From Halicephalobus mephisto (taxonomy: Eukaryota > Nematoda > Chromadorea > Rhabditida > Panagrolaimidae): 64,000 bases of DNA. The stretch spans positions 61,506 to 125,505 of the forward strand of contig SWDT01000196.1 in assembly GCA_009193035.1 (NCBI GenBank), read 5' to 3'. The translations under genes were made by a program, and so were the position numbers. Positions 43,345-55,102 of the stretch are shown piece after piece; position 1 is the stretch's first letter, and each line of letters starts with the position of its first letter. The notes below the pieces were generated by a model. That model did no database searches, was not told the DNA's origin, and saw nothing but the letters and a program-made list of their open reading frames with translations.

Positions 43345-43779
43345 ATGGGAGTCGGTATCCAACAAGCTCTAAGACGGATTCTGCACACGATTCCAGATAT
43401 TCATTCAATTCTGATCACAGACAAAGACGGCGTTCCAGTTGTGACTGTGGGTGGGTTAATTTCGGCTTTTCATATATCAATTTGGTGAAAGTTATCTTCA
43501 GGTGAACAAGTAAGGAATGTTGCTACTTTAACGAGCTCGTACGCTACTGCTGTGGACCAATCGAGCAAGTTGAACCTTGGAACACCCAAATTCTGGACTT
43601 TCATGTACGAGGCTCAGCAGATGGTTGTATTTGCCCGACCTCCTTTCGTCGTTTATGTCATGGCTGCACCGAAAGCCAACAATAGTGCTCTCTGCAGTCT
43701 GCTAGACAGTCATCTGAAGCCGGTCCTAGATGAATGCGAATCCATCCACAGACAAGTCGTCGGTGTAGTCTCCTCATAG
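43345..43779 (+). CDS. LAMTOR3 (MP1), Ragulator roadblock-fold subunit
   Basis: Exons 43345-43450 and 43502-43779 encode 127 residues, the family's usual size. Roadblock/LC7 features are IPDIHSILITDKDGVPVVTV near the start, YATAVDQSSKLNLGTPKFWT, and VVFARPPFVVYVMAAPKANN. LAMTOR3 pairs with LAMTOR2 in the Ragulator complex on lysosomes, which anchors Rag GTPases and mTORC1 and scaffolds MEK1-ERK. The short intron carries TTTTCATATATCAATTT. No neighbour shares its function. Confidence 0.9.
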
Positions 43780-44083
43780 TTGTAGTTTCTGAAAAGAACA
43801 TTCCTTGTAAGTTTATATCGAAAATACCACTGAAACAGTGGGAGAGATTGATAAAAGAGCAGTGTTTGATGTTCCTGGAGGGAATATGGCAGTTGTAGAA
43901 GTTTACCTATTACTGTATTATTTTTGTTATTCCGAAATTGCTTTTTCGAAGATTTTTAAGATAATTTCTTTATTTTAGAATTTTGTGAAATTCGTCGAAA
44001 GATGTAAAGTTTTATTTGAGCCCGATTTTAAAGACGTGATATATGACTTTTGGCACAAGAACAACTTGTGAACTTTCTTGAGT
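43780..44083. other. Convergent 3' spacer of LAMTOR3 and GPCR
   Basis: A 304-bp spacer. A stretch near 43830-43900 (AGAGCAGTGTTTGATGTTCC, then TGGAGGGAAT) is slightly GC-richer but has no sustained reading frame. Confidence 0.4.
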
Positions 44084-46290
44084 CTAATTCCTGATTGTAC
44101 CGATTGTCTTGATTGAGTAACTGAATTGCTGTTTTTGTTTTTTCTTGGGTGTGTCGTAGATGATGCAGATGAGGTAAAATGCATTCAACGAAAACTAAAA
44201 AAATAAAATTAATCCAAATAAAAATTCAGAAATATGTACCTGTGCAAAGTACAACAATTGCGAAATTTCTTGGAACAATCCAAACCAGAAGTCAGTCGGG
44301 TCTGGGAGTTCTTCCATTGGAACGATGTTGACGTAGAGTCTGAACAAGTAATTGGGCAAGTTCATGCCTAGATCCAACAACGTAATGCAGAGACATCTCC
44401 GGAGAATTTTCATCTGTTGGAGTCTTCGTTTTGCCTTCTTCGATCCAGATGATCTTTTGATTCCTGTTTGGACTGCCGAATTGAAGGAGAACATCGTCGG
44501 AGACCTCTGGACTTGGACGTTTTCCTGTTTGGAAGGCCCTTCGTCCACCAACGGAGAATTCGTCTGGGATACTGTAGCTTCTTCTGGAGTGATTTTCGGA
44601 CTTTTGGACTTCTGAGTGTGGAGCACAGAAGAAACTACAGTAATCGAGGGATTTACAGGAAGAGGGGAATCTGTGTACTCTTCTACCGTATGCTGTTTCC
44701 TGAGTTTTTTGTCTTGAGCAGAATTTTCGAAACTTTTGACTACAGTAAGGTCACTGAACCAGATACTGTGGCAACAGAGGACTTTGATATCGAGTACGGT
44801 AATTACAATAAGAGGAAGAAAGTAACTCCAACAAATTTCAGCAATTTGAAATCTTTTTTCCCATTGTTCGGAAAAATTTTCTCCACAACCTCGATGTTCT
44901 TCGACAAATGTGGCATCGTAGAGAATCCAGGATTCGAAAATACCACACATTCCGGCGATAAAACAAACCGCCATCATTGGTTCTTTGTTCAATCGGAGAT
45001 GGGCGTAGGGACGGTAGAGCGCCACGTATCTGACGGCAGAGAGTACCAACCAGCACCAGATGGAGAAGGCTGAGGCTGTATGGATCAAGAAGAGATCGAT
45101 CTAGAAGAATAAGATTAATTTTGTGAGTTTTAATTATGTTTTTAATGATAAATTCGTTTTCATAAGAAAATTCACTTTTGAATCTCCCGCGTACAGTAAT
45201 CCCAAATTTTCGTTCTAAAACCACTTTTTAAACTTTCCCGCCTACAGTACATTAAGGTTATCGTTGTGAAAATTAGTAAGAAAAGAAATTCATTTTTGAA
45301 TTTCCCGCGTACAGTAATCCCAAATTTTCGTTCTAAAACTACTTTTTAAACTTTCCCGTGTACAGTACACTAGGGTTATTGTTGTAAAAATTAGTAAGAA
45401 AAGAAATTCATTTTTGAATCCCCCGCGTACAGTAATCCCAAATTTTCGTTCTAAAACTACTTTTTGAATTTCCCGCGTACAATAATTTCAATTTTTCGTT
45501 GCGGGATTCATTGGAAAAATAAAGCACTTTTTTAAATTTTCCGCGTACAGTATTCTTAAATCTGGATTTTCTCTTTGAGATCTACTTATTTCGAAATATT
45601 GTTATTTTCATTTTTCCGGATTTTTAAGGTCTTTGCTTTCGGTAAAATCTAATTTCGAAAAGAACAACAAAATATTTTCTGAAAAATAAGAAATTTTTTT
45701 TCCAAAGTACGGATCTTCGTTGTTTCGAAATTGGCCTCGGGAAAACAAACGTCAATAAATATCATCGTCACAATTACGGCCTCAAAATAAGGAAGTACTT
45801 ACTTTGCAGATCAAACCCATGATGTTGACGTCTTGGATACCCAAATATTGGGTGCACAAGACCAGCAACAACGAAGCCAGAGAAATCGTGTCTGCGATGG
45901 CCATGAAACACAGTAATCCCAGAGACACACGAGTGGTGAAACTTTGTCTTTTCCTGAAGTTTTTATTTAAAATAATTTCGAAACAGAAATTTACATTGTG
46001 AATTTTCTTTTGCAAAAAACCGCTAGATTCAGCAAAATCCCGGCTATGCAGATCAGATAAAGCGAGATCCTCATTGCCAGAGGCGATATCACTCCCATCG
46101 CGCTCGAAATATTTTCTTCTTTTTCGTCTCGGGACTCGGGGACGGTTTCGTTCGTGCGATTTAGGCTGTCCAATAAGGCCATCAGGACCTCTTTAGAAAA
46201 CCCAGTATACTGTATATCCGAATCGTTTTCAAAATTGTTAATAATACTGTAACTGCTGGAGTTCGAAGTTGATGCTTCATCTTGATACAT
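44084..46290 (-). CDS. Atypical class A (rhodopsin-like) neuropeptide-type GPCR
   Basis: Exons 45995-46290, 45803-45953, 44240-45100 and 44084-44194 encode 472 residues. An extracellular N-terminus with several N-glycosylation sites is followed by TM1 (MRISLYLICIAGILLNLAVF), TM2 (LGLLCFMAIADTISLASLLL, with the A-x-x-D motif), TM3 (HTASAFSIWCWLVLSAVRYV) and TM4. An extracellular loop holds GCGENF. TM5 (IAEICWSYFLPLIVITVLDI) leads into a very long third intracellular loop of about 140 residues, then TM6 and TM7 (LNAFYLICIIYDTPKKKQKQ). The DRY motif reads VRY and the NPxxY region is NAFYL, so the activation switches are altered. Such receptors are abundant in nematodes. Ligand unknown. Confidence 0.85.
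45180..45560. repeat. Tandem repeat, unit about 116 bp (TCCCGCGTACAGTAATCCCA)
   Basis: About three units, each holding CCCGCGTACAGTAATCCCAA and ATTTTCGTTCTAAAACTAC and a diverged half unit ACTTTCCCGCCTACAGTAC. The array lies in the second GPCR intron. Confidence 0.85.
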
Positions 46291-46419
46291 TTTAAATTAA
46301 AATAAATCCAGAAGCAGTAAATACGGTAGATATGAAGACCTCTAATAAGAGGTACAGGCGTGAAATAATCCAGCAATTTCCAACAGGAAAGAACACCTAA
46401 AAATAGAAAATACATTCTG

Positions 46420-47010
46420 ATTAAAAAAAGTTTCGTGTCGGGAACCCGGAAACACGTAACTCCGATATCCGCCCAGGAAACTAAAAAAGTTTTAAAACTT
46501 GAAGTGAAATTTCAGAAGAAAGTTTAAAACATAAAACTTTATTTTTAAAAGTTTCAAAAAAAACAAAAATAAAAAAAAAATAAAAAAACAAATTTAATTT
46601 AAAAAATTGAAATTTCAAAAAAATTAAAAATTTAGAAAAATTAAAAATTAAGAAATTTTAAAAAATTTAGAAAATTTAAATTTAAAAAAAAATTTAAAAT
46701 TTCGAAAAAAATTCAGGAAATTTAGAAAAATTAAGAAATTTTAAAAAAATTAAGAATTTTTAAAATTAAAAAAAATTTTGAAAAAAATTCAGAGAATTTA
46801 GAAAAAATTAAAAATAGTTTTCGTGGTGAGACCTTTTTAAAAAAGCACATGTCTTCCTCTCGGGACCAAAACTAAGCTGAAATTATGCCATTTGTAATTT
46901 TTATACGTCAAATTGACATCAGAATTACAGTAATAATAGACAGGAAAAGCAAAAATTCGCGTCAGGACCGATATAATGGAAGTTGACAGTTGTATCTTTG
47001 TGGAATTACA
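46420..47010. other. A-rich low-complexity region upstream of the GPCR
   Basis: Runs of AAAATTTAGAAAAATTAAAA occupy about 46550-46810. Beyond this are scattered GTCAGGACC/GGGACC remnants of repeat family R2. No gene was recognised. Confidence 0.5.
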
Positions 47011-47019
47011 GTAATTTTA

Positions 47020-47179
47020 AAAATACTTAAAATATGAAATTGAAACATCACTTTTGAGAAATGGAAAAACAAAAAAATTCGTGTTGACCGAATTTGACAA
47101 GTTCAGGATTAAGACAATCGGACATGAAGCTTTCGAGGACGGAATTCTCTGGAGAGCCCGCCTCAGAAGGCGAGACTGA
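47020..47179 (+). other. GC-richer exon-like island
   Basis: An open frame in an AT-rich desert reads ...KKFVLTEFDKFRIKTIGHEA, FEDGILWRARLRRRD, then TGA at 47177. It has protein-like composition and ends just before an inverted repeat (CGCCTCAGAAGGCG). No in-frame ATG or convincing acceptor was found upstream, so it may be a remnant of a gene or element. Confidence 0.25.
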
Positions 47180-48136
47180 ATTAATCTGAATTAATTCAAA
47201 GAAGACCTCTTGGAAATTGAGACGATAGAAACGAGACTTTGGAACTTGAATTAAATTTTTTTTTAAACGAAAGTTGATTGAAACGGTTTTGCATAATTGG
47301 GAAAAATAAAATTAAAAATGCAAAAATTGCTCCGAAAAGTTGCAAAAATATGGTTTATGGTAATTAAAAAAATAATACAATTATGAAAATAAAAATAGGG
47401 CTTGGTGGACGATTGTTTCGACGCGAAATTTTAGAATTTAATAAAAATTAAAATAACCTACAATTCTGCTTCGATACTTATTTTTTAATTTTATATAATT
47501 TCGTAATTAATTATATAAAAATAATCTTTTAGGAAATTTTTTCGAAATTAAAATTTTTATATATTAATTTTGATTTTGAATAAAAATTTCGTAATGAATT
47601 ATATTGTAAAAATTATATATGATTTTTTTTCAAAAATAGTCTCAGCGCGAATTTTTAAAATTAAAATTATATACATAATAATTCCAATTTTGAATAAAAA
47701 TTTCGTAATCAATTATATTATAAAAATTATATATAAATTTTTTTCAAAAATAGTCTCAGCGCGAATTTTTAAAACTTCTTAGAAACTACAGTAATTTACA
47801 ACTATGGTTTTGAGGATGATTTCGAAATTATTTTTTAAGAATTTTATTTTTTCTGAATAAATTTATAAAATTCGAAATTAAAATTATAAAATACATAATT
47901 TCCTGCCGACTTTAAGAAGTCAGTAATTATGAATTAAGTTATTAATAGACATTCAACAACCTTATCTGCCCCCATAATACCCTATTGAAATTAATTTTTT
48001 TAAGAACACGGAAGTCTATAGAAAAGTAAAACTTCTTTATCCTTTTGTAGTCTGTGAAAAAAAGACAAAAAATCAATTTTAACAATTTCGAAAGTATTCA
48101 AAAATTGAAAAATGGAAAAATTATTAAAATTCACGG
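47180..48136. other. AT-rich region, no gene seen
   Basis: Apart from the direct repeat at 47565-47775, this region contains only AT-rich low-complexity DNA. Confidence 0.5.
47565..47775 (+). repeat. Direct repeat, two units of about 115 bp
   Basis: Each unit contains GAATAAAAATTTCGTAATnA, then TTATAT...ATAGTCTCAGCGCGAATTT. The two copies are nearly identical. Confidence 0.85.
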
Positions 48137-48950
48137 GTTTTCTGAAATATGTATAATTGAATAAAATCAACATGTAGGAACTTTTGATTATGATTTTTAC
48201 ATTATTTGATTTTAAATGAGTGTAATTAATAATAATATTGCAATTTAATAAAAGATTGATATTAATTGAATGTAATCAACGTGATAATACTTTTAAAAAA
48301 GGTTAAAACTCTTCCGTAATCAAACATGTGGTTTGTAAACCACCAGAAGGGATTCTGGGACTACACTGAGTGGTCAGTGTAGTTGTTTAGGATCTTGTCC
48401 TAGTTGTCGCGACATTAAGCGTAGCGAGAAAGGAGCGATCGTTCAGGAGAAACGATTCTGCTTCCAGGAATGGAATTGGAAAAGGTCAATTTCTTATCTT
48501 AAGAGAAAAGCACTTGCACGGATAGCAAGACGATGCGGATTCGATGCCTGCCGAGAGACATTTTTCCTTCCATATTAGTTCCGGACTAGATGAGGCCAGA
48601 TCTAGTTTTCCGACACTAGTCCCTAGGGGCTATCACCTGCGCAACCAGGTCGTGGACTGCACCATAATAGTGAACCTTCCCCCCTTTATGAGGTACCCAT
48701 TGCCTACCGTATTTCGTAATCCCTGGATTGGGCAAGCACGGGATGTCCACGGTTTGGAAACACGTGATAATACGTTTTTAACTGGAAATAGACGTGATTC
48801 AAACATGTTGATTACATTCAATTAATATCAATCTTTTATTAAATTGCAATATTATCATTAATTACACTTATTTAAAATCAAATAATGTAAAAATCGCAAT
48901 CAAAAGTTTTTACATGTTGATTTTATTCAATTATACATATTTCAGAAAAC
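48137..48950. mobile_element. Element with ~165-bp terminal inverted repeats and GC-rich core
   Basis: The left end (48137-48300) begins GTTTTCTGAAATATGTATAA and the right end (48775-48950) finishes with its reverse complement. The arms match over about 165 bp with few differences. The 480-bp core is far GC-richer than the surroundings and contains CGATGCGGATTCGATGCCTG, which has a B-box-like GGATTCGATGCC, but no convincing transposase ORF. A target-site duplication is not obvious. Confidence 0.85.
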
Positions 48951-50406
48951 TTATGTTACGATAATTGTGAAATCCCTAGATAGTTTTAAAATAACGATTT
49001 TCTGTCTGGGACACATAATCGTCCAATTTCCAAATCGTACTCATTCTTACTGTATTTTTAATTTTTTTTAAAATCCAAAAATAACACATGGGAAAACTCT
49101 AAAATTTCGAACATGTCAATTATTTGGTTTTTTCGATTGAAAAAAATTAAAAACAAAATTGAATAACTATATTATCGAACATAAACAACTTGATTGAATA
49201 AAACAAAATTTGATATTTTAGTAATTTTTGAAGTTTGTGTTTTGATTTTTTTGGAGATAATTATAGCGTTAAAAAATAAAAATTATTTCAAAACAAATTT
49301 TAGAATTTTTTGAAACTTAAAAATTGAAAATTGAAAGTTGAAATAATTGAAGAAATTTTAGATTTTGGGATTTTTGAAAATTTCAGAAACTTAAATAAAA
49401 ATTTAGAAAATTTCAGTTTTTATTGAATTTTGGAGATTTTTGAAATTTTGAAAAATTTTTGGAAATTTCAGAAACTTACAAAATTCTTGGATTCTGGAAG
49501 ACCATAAAATTCCGTAAGATTCCAGGATTCAGAAATTTCGACCGGATTCTGGAAAATTTCGAGAATTTCAATGAACTTCTACAAATTCTGAAAACTAGAT
49601 AGAATCTAAAAAAATTCAGTTTTCATTGGATTCTGGAAATTTTTACATAACACAACAAAAACCAAAGAATTTAATTAAATTTTTGAAATTTATGAAATTT
49701 GAAAAAGTTTTAATCTTTGAGCAGATTCTGGAAGTTTCTATCCAATCCCGGAACTTTTCCACAGAATTTCAGAAAACTTCAAAAATTTCTATTAAATTAT
49801 TGAATATTCTCAAATTTCAAAAAATTTCAACAAAAATCTTCAAAAATTTAATTTTTATAAATTTTTAATTTTTATAAAATTTAATTTTTTATAAATTTTA
49901 ATTTTTATAAAATTTAATTTTTTATAACATTTTAATTTTTATAAATTTTAATTTTTATAAAATTTTAATTTTTTATAAATTTTAATTTTTATAAAATTTT
50001 AATTTTTTATAAAATTATAAAAACCAATTTTCAACAAAGAAATTCAAAAATAATTTTCAAAAATTAAAAACTAAACAACTGTGAATGACATCTGCGTAAT
50101 ATTCTGCTTCGAAAAAATCCCAAAAAGCATTTTTTAAATTTTTATAAAAATATTTTTATTTTTCAAAGGTTAAAAAACTTAAAATTATTCCGCTTAATTG
50201 AAATTTGCAAAAATAATTTTATTTTCAGAAATAAAAGGGATTGGATGAGAACGAATCTGAGGTCTGAGAAGATCCAAAATGACGTAAAAGTCCTTAAAAT
50301 AGGAAAGCTAGCAAAGGATGAATGAGGAATCACCCAAAAACACAATATTCCTTCCGGGAAAAAGTAGAAATAAAACTTCCTGATTTTCTGGAAGAAATGG
50401 CTGTAC
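48951..50406. other. Very AT-rich region, no gene seen
   Basis: Low-complexity DNA. At 49300-49800 diverged GAA/TTC blocks (TTCTGGAAnnTTC) resemble those at 3.7 and 7.1 kb. At 49850-50010 (TTTTTATAAATTTTAATTT) repeats dominate. Confidence 0.5.
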
Positions 50407-50593
50407 GACAGTTGTCCCCAGCGGCATTTGCTCCCTGTTTTTCTTATTTTTAATTTGTACTAATTTTGAAATTATTTTTAAATTTAATTTTTCCTTAACT
50501 GAGATATCAAGTTAATTTAATTATTAAAAAATTAATATGAAAATTAAATTAATTTTGCAAAAAAAGGAGCAAATGCCGCTGGGGGTCAGCAGT
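50407..50593. mobile_element. MITE-like element with CAGCGGCATTTGCTCC inverted ends
   Basis: TTGTCCCCAGCGGCATTTGC and TCC at 50413-50434 are the reverse complement of GGAGCAAATGCCGCTGGGGG (50576-50595). The 140-bp centre is AT-rich. The ends resemble the element at 19740-19885. Confidence 0.65.
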
Positions 50594-50599
50594 CGAAAG

Positions 50600-52872
50600 A
50601 AATAATAAAAATCATTTTATTGTACAAAATTGATTTTTATAAAACTGTCTGGACATGTCTTCAAACTAATTTCAGTTCTTTTGGGATTATGGTAAAAACA
50701 AAGAGGATGAATGGAAACAAAGAATTATTTTTTTCTAATTTACTCATTCTGGATAAGAATTCAGAAATTTTAAAAATCGCATTATAAAAATTAATTTTTT
50801 TACAAATTACTTCAAAACGGAAATTAGGAATTTTAGGGACCTTCAAGATTACGGTAGAAAAAATAAAAAATTCATTTTAGTTGAAATTATATTTTTTATT
50901 TATTTTCAAGAATTTAAAAAATGATAAAAATTAATTCTCTAAAATCATCTGAAAAATTAAATTAGAAAAAATTATTTAAATAAAAACTACCGTAATTTTC
51001 AAAAATTATTAAAATTGATTTTTTTTTAAATTTGTCTCAAAAAGAAAATTTAAAAATTAAATTTAAAAGAAATTATTTAAATAAAAACTACCGTAATTTT
51101 TTCACTCATTCTGAACAGGAATTCAGAAATCTCAAAAAATAATATAAAAATTAAAATTATTGTTTTTAAAAAATTTCTCGACAAAAATATTTGGAATTTT
51201 TGAGAAATTTGAAATTATGACGGATACGACGAGGAAGTTAATTTGAATAAAAATTAAAATGTTTTTTGTTTATATTTATTTCGCGCGGAGATTCGAAAAT
51301 TTCGAAAAATAATATTATTATAAATAATTAATGTTTTTGAAAATTTTTGACAAATTCCTAGAAACTTTTAAGTACTTTTAAAGTAGTTGTAAAAAACAGG
51401 AAGATACGACGAACAAATTCCGGTAGAAAATCACAAGGATTACTATTTTTCTACTTTTATCCGTTTTAAATGAAAATCCGAAAAATTGAAAAAATATTTT
51501 TGCAAAATTGTTACGGAACGATTTTTTCGAACTTTATCGAAATCGATTTGTCCTTTTTCCATCAAAGTTGCCAAATTTACTGTTTTTTTACTTTTGTAAG
51601 TTTAGAAAATTGCAAAAAATAATATTACTGTAAAAATTAAAAAAACGTCTTGACACGGATAATTAGACCTTCAATAAAAAGTAAAAAATAAGTCAATTTT
51701 AATAAATATATTACTTTTAGCTAAATATTCAAAAATGTAAAAAATATTATAAAAAAAATCAAAAATTACTTTATTAAAAATATCCAAAATTTTAATAAAA
51801 AAGTTAAAAAATAAATTATTTTTTATAATTTTATTATTTTTATAATTTTTATAATTTTTGCTTAGATATTCAAAAATGTAAAAAATATTATAAAAAAAAT
51901 CAAAAATTACTTTATTAGAAATATCCAAAATTTTAATAAAAAAGTTAAAAAATAAATTATTTTTTATAATTTTATTATTTTTAAAATTTCTTTTTTTCCT
52001 ACTTAGATGTTCAAAATTTCGAAAAATATTATTATTATAAAAATTAAAAATCGTCTCATCATGAATATTTAGAACTGTATTTAAAAAATAAAATTGAATA
52101 AGCCGATTTTGGTAGACTTACTAGATTTATAATTTTTTAAATTTTCATTCATTCTGCCGGAAATTCAAAAAATTATAAAAATTACATCATTTTTAAATTA
52201 CAATAATTTTTTAAATAAAATCTACATTTCATTTTCGACAATTAAAAATACAAGAAAAAAAATTCAAAAATTTATTTATAATAAAATTTAAATTTTTAGA
52301 ATTTTTTAAAACTTAAATTTTTAGAATTTTTTGAAACTTAAATTTTTAGAATTTTTTGAAAACTTTTTATTTTCGAAAATTCTTTATTTTTTTAAATTTT
52401 TTTGGAAGTTTTTTATTTTTGGTTTTATTACGGAAGAAATTTTACTAATTTTCGGACCACGAGTTTCAAGTTTGGTTTTTGGAACTTTCTCTTCGAAGCC
52501 ATGTGAGTTCCAAACCCCCTCAGGGTCTATCGAGTTTCGCAAACAAATCCTAATTTTCACATCGGATTACCTTTTACGAAATTATAAATTTTTAAATTTA
52601 AAAACCATTGTAGTTTTTGTGAAAAAAAAAATTACGTTATTTGCGGATTTAATAAAAAATAATCCGTAAAACACCTCAGATTTGTTCTTCGGAAAAATTC
52701 TAATCTGATAAAATTAAAAATAAAAAATGAATCACTGAAAAATTAAAAGTTAATTTTAATAAAAATATTTTCCTAAGGGTATGTTTTCGTTTTAGGACCA
52801 AAATTCGAATGATTCATTGGTCCCGAAAAGAAACTTTAGTTTTTAATGAAAAAATTTTCTGATTTTATTTGG
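50600..52872. other. AT-rich gene-poor stretch
   Basis: No gene was recognised. A slightly GC-richer patch at 52440-52560 contains TCTTCGAAGCCAT followed by a GTGAGT donor-like site, but its frames are closed by TAA just upstream. Confidence 0.45.
51710..52010. repeat. Direct repeat, two units of about 145 bp
   Basis: The unit AAAAATATTATAAAAAAAAT, then CAAAAATTACTTTATTAnAA ... ATAAATTATTTTTTATAATT is present twice, followed by a third partial copy of its end. Confidence 0.85.
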
Positions 52873-53335
52873 CTAATCCTCTTCCAAAACAGCACGCCTT
52901 AGGTAATTATCGCTGACGGTCCCACGTGGGACGGTGGATGCGTCGAAGACTCTCGATTTGGAAAACCGACGTTAAAAAACTTTGAAAATTATTAAGTTTT
53001 CTACTTTTTTATATTTAAAAAGTAAAAAATAAACTTTTCAAAATCAAGAAAATAGAAAATTTAATAATTTAAAAATAAAAAAAACAAAAAATTAAAAATT
53101 ATTAAAAAATAAAAAAATCATTAAAAAAATTAAAAAACAAAAAAAAATTAATTATTTAATAATTTAAAAAAAATTAAAAATTGTTTAATTTAGTTATATA
53201 ATTTTATTTTTGTTTTGAAAAGGGTTCGATAAAGTACTAAAAAATCAAAAAAGCATTCAGAATCCATTGAAAATAGCTACTAGTACTGTAATCGTTGTCT
53301 ACGTCGGGACCTGGATGGGCCTGTGCGGTCCATTT
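52873..53335 (-). other. Candidate terminal exons of an unidentified gene
   Basis: Two minus-strand GC islands join in frame. The micro-exon 53311-53335 (KWTAQAHP) has AG before it and GT after it. The exon 52873-52949 reads VFDASTVPRGTVSDNYLRRA, VLEED, then TAG. The 33-residue reading is unusually protein-like for DNA of this composition. Neither acceptor is T-rich, and no further upstream exons could be assigned, so this may be a remnant. No family is recognised. Confidence 0.3.
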
Positions 53336-54204
53336 CTGCGATGTCCAAGTTTGAAAAATTTTAAATTTTTTCAATTACTTTTTACATTTATGATTCTGCG
53401 TCAATAAAGTATTCTAAAAATACCATAACAGGGTTCAATTTTGGATTCTTTTTGAAGTTTACTTGACTTCCAGAATACCGTCCCAATGACGTCACATCAT
53501 ATGGTGTTCATAGGTGTTCAAAAATAACTCATTTTCAGAATTTGGAATATTTTAACAAAATTATTTTAATTTTTTTTTTGAACAAAATTATTTTAATTTT
53601 TTTTTAACAAAATTATTTTAATTTTTTTTGAACAAAATTATTTTAATTTTTTTTGAACAAAATTCACCTGTTTGGGAAATGGAAAACCAAAAATAATGAA
53701 AATTATATTCGTCCCAGACTGGAAAATTAATTCGAAAAATAAGTTTTTCAAAAAATTGATATTTTTAAATAAAAAATAACAAATTTAAAAACGAAAAAGA
53801 TCAAAAAACAATAATTATAAATTGTAATTTATCCAACTTTTTTTAAATTGATATTTTGGTTCAAATAACATTTTTTTCAAAAGTAATTATGTAATTTAAA
53901 AATATTCTATTATAAAAATCAAAAATTACTACAAAGTAGTCTCGAAACAATTTTTTGAAATTCTTAGTTCCAAAATTAAATTATATTAAAATTAAAAAAA
54001 TAAAAATTGTTTTAAAATATTTCGGAAACGAATTTTTAAACTTGTAGAAAAATTTAAAACTGAATATTTTCAATATTTGTTCCAAAATTAAATTATATGA
54101 AAAATAAAAATTGCTTTAAAATAGCCTAAGTACGGATTTCTAAGACTTGTTAGAAATCAAAATATCCTACAATTTCCATTTTGTGTGATAGTGTTAGATC
54201 GTAG
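53336..54204. other. AT-rich region with one CRE palindrome
   Basis: TGACGTCA occurs at about 53488 in a small GC-richer patch. On the plus strand an exon-like reading (YRPNDVTSYGVH) runs from TTCCAG to a GTGTTC donor-like site. Otherwise low-complexity. Confidence 0.3.
53560..53665. repeat. Tandem repeat AACAAAATTATTTTAATTTT
   Basis: About four copies of a 26-28 bp unit, GAACAAAATTATTTTAATTT plus T-run. Confidence 0.9.
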
Positions 54205-54405
54205 CTAGCGGTTCTGGATCCGTATGCAAACGAGAAATATATAAAACAACTTCATAGGGCCAAGGGCACGAGATAAATCACAACTCTAATAAATTTATTG
54301 CACAATCGTGCACCTTTCGTTGGTCCTCAGGATATTTCCCTTCGGGACCAAAGTTATACAAACTTCCACTCAAATAGATCGTGCACAATCCAACAGATAG
54401 TTATT
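54205..54405 (-). repeat. Dispersed repeat family R1, copy 3 (inverted)
   Basis: TTCCCTTCGGGACCAAAGTT, GGCACGAGATAAATCACAAC and GATCGTGCACAATCCAACA are the reverse complements of blocks in the copy at 39330-39535, in the matching order. Confidence 0.8.
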
Positions 54406-54928
54406 TCGTGATCGGTGTTTTCGAAATATTAGGCTTGGGTAAATCTAACAAGGAAAGTCACTTTAGTCGCAGTGGTCTTTTAAAATGAATTATATATCAT
54501 TTTGTAACTCTTAAAATACTCATTCAGAATCTGTATTTCATTTTTGTTAAATACTTTCGTAGAATGAGAAAATGAAATAAATGTGTAAAATTTCATATAT
54601 CGAAAGTTGAAAAAACGAAAAGTAACGTTTTTGTTTTTTGTTGAAGTTTGGCGACTCTATTTTGGTGACGTTCGTTTTCCATTTTAAATTAACCAATTTT
54701 AATAAGTTTTTCTACAATTAGATGTATTTTTTGTACTGCTTATAACTATTTCATTGGTTTTTTGAAAAAATGATCAGAAACACAAGAAAACTCAGTCCTA
54801 AATTTAGAAATTTTCCTGATTATCTTACTTTAGAAGATCGTTTAGCAGAAATGGAATACAGATTTTGAACCAGTATTTTAAGAGCTACAAAATGATATAT
54901 AACTCATTTCAAATAGCCACTGGGACTA

Positions 54929-55100
54929 CAGTGAAACCTCGATATAAACACCCTCGATAAAAGCAAATCCTCTTTAAAGACAACTCGGTTCCGACCCCTA
55001 CTGTGGATTTTCCCCTAGTAAATCCCTCGATAAAAGCAATTCCTCTGTAAAAACAACATTTCTGCCGTCCCTTCGGGTTGTTTTTAGCGAGGTTTCACTG
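54929..55100. mobile_element. pogo/Tigger-like MITE
   Basis: This 172-bp element starts CAGTGAAACCTCGATA and ends with the reverse complement of CAGTGAAACCTC. It is flanked on both sides by TA (54927-54928 and 55101-55102), the target-site duplication of Tc1/mariner-pogo elements. Internal sub-repeats CCTCGATAAAAGCAAnTCCT are present. No ORF. Confidence 0.85.
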
Positions 55101-55102
55101 TA

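Noticed and set aside
47570..47782. Plus-strand ORF with two internal near-identical halves
   Set aside because: It is simply the translation of a 115-bp direct repeat of AT-rich DNA.
48544..48825. 93-codon ORF inside the TIR element
   Set aside because: No transposase motif or family resemblance. Openness is expected from the GC-rich core.
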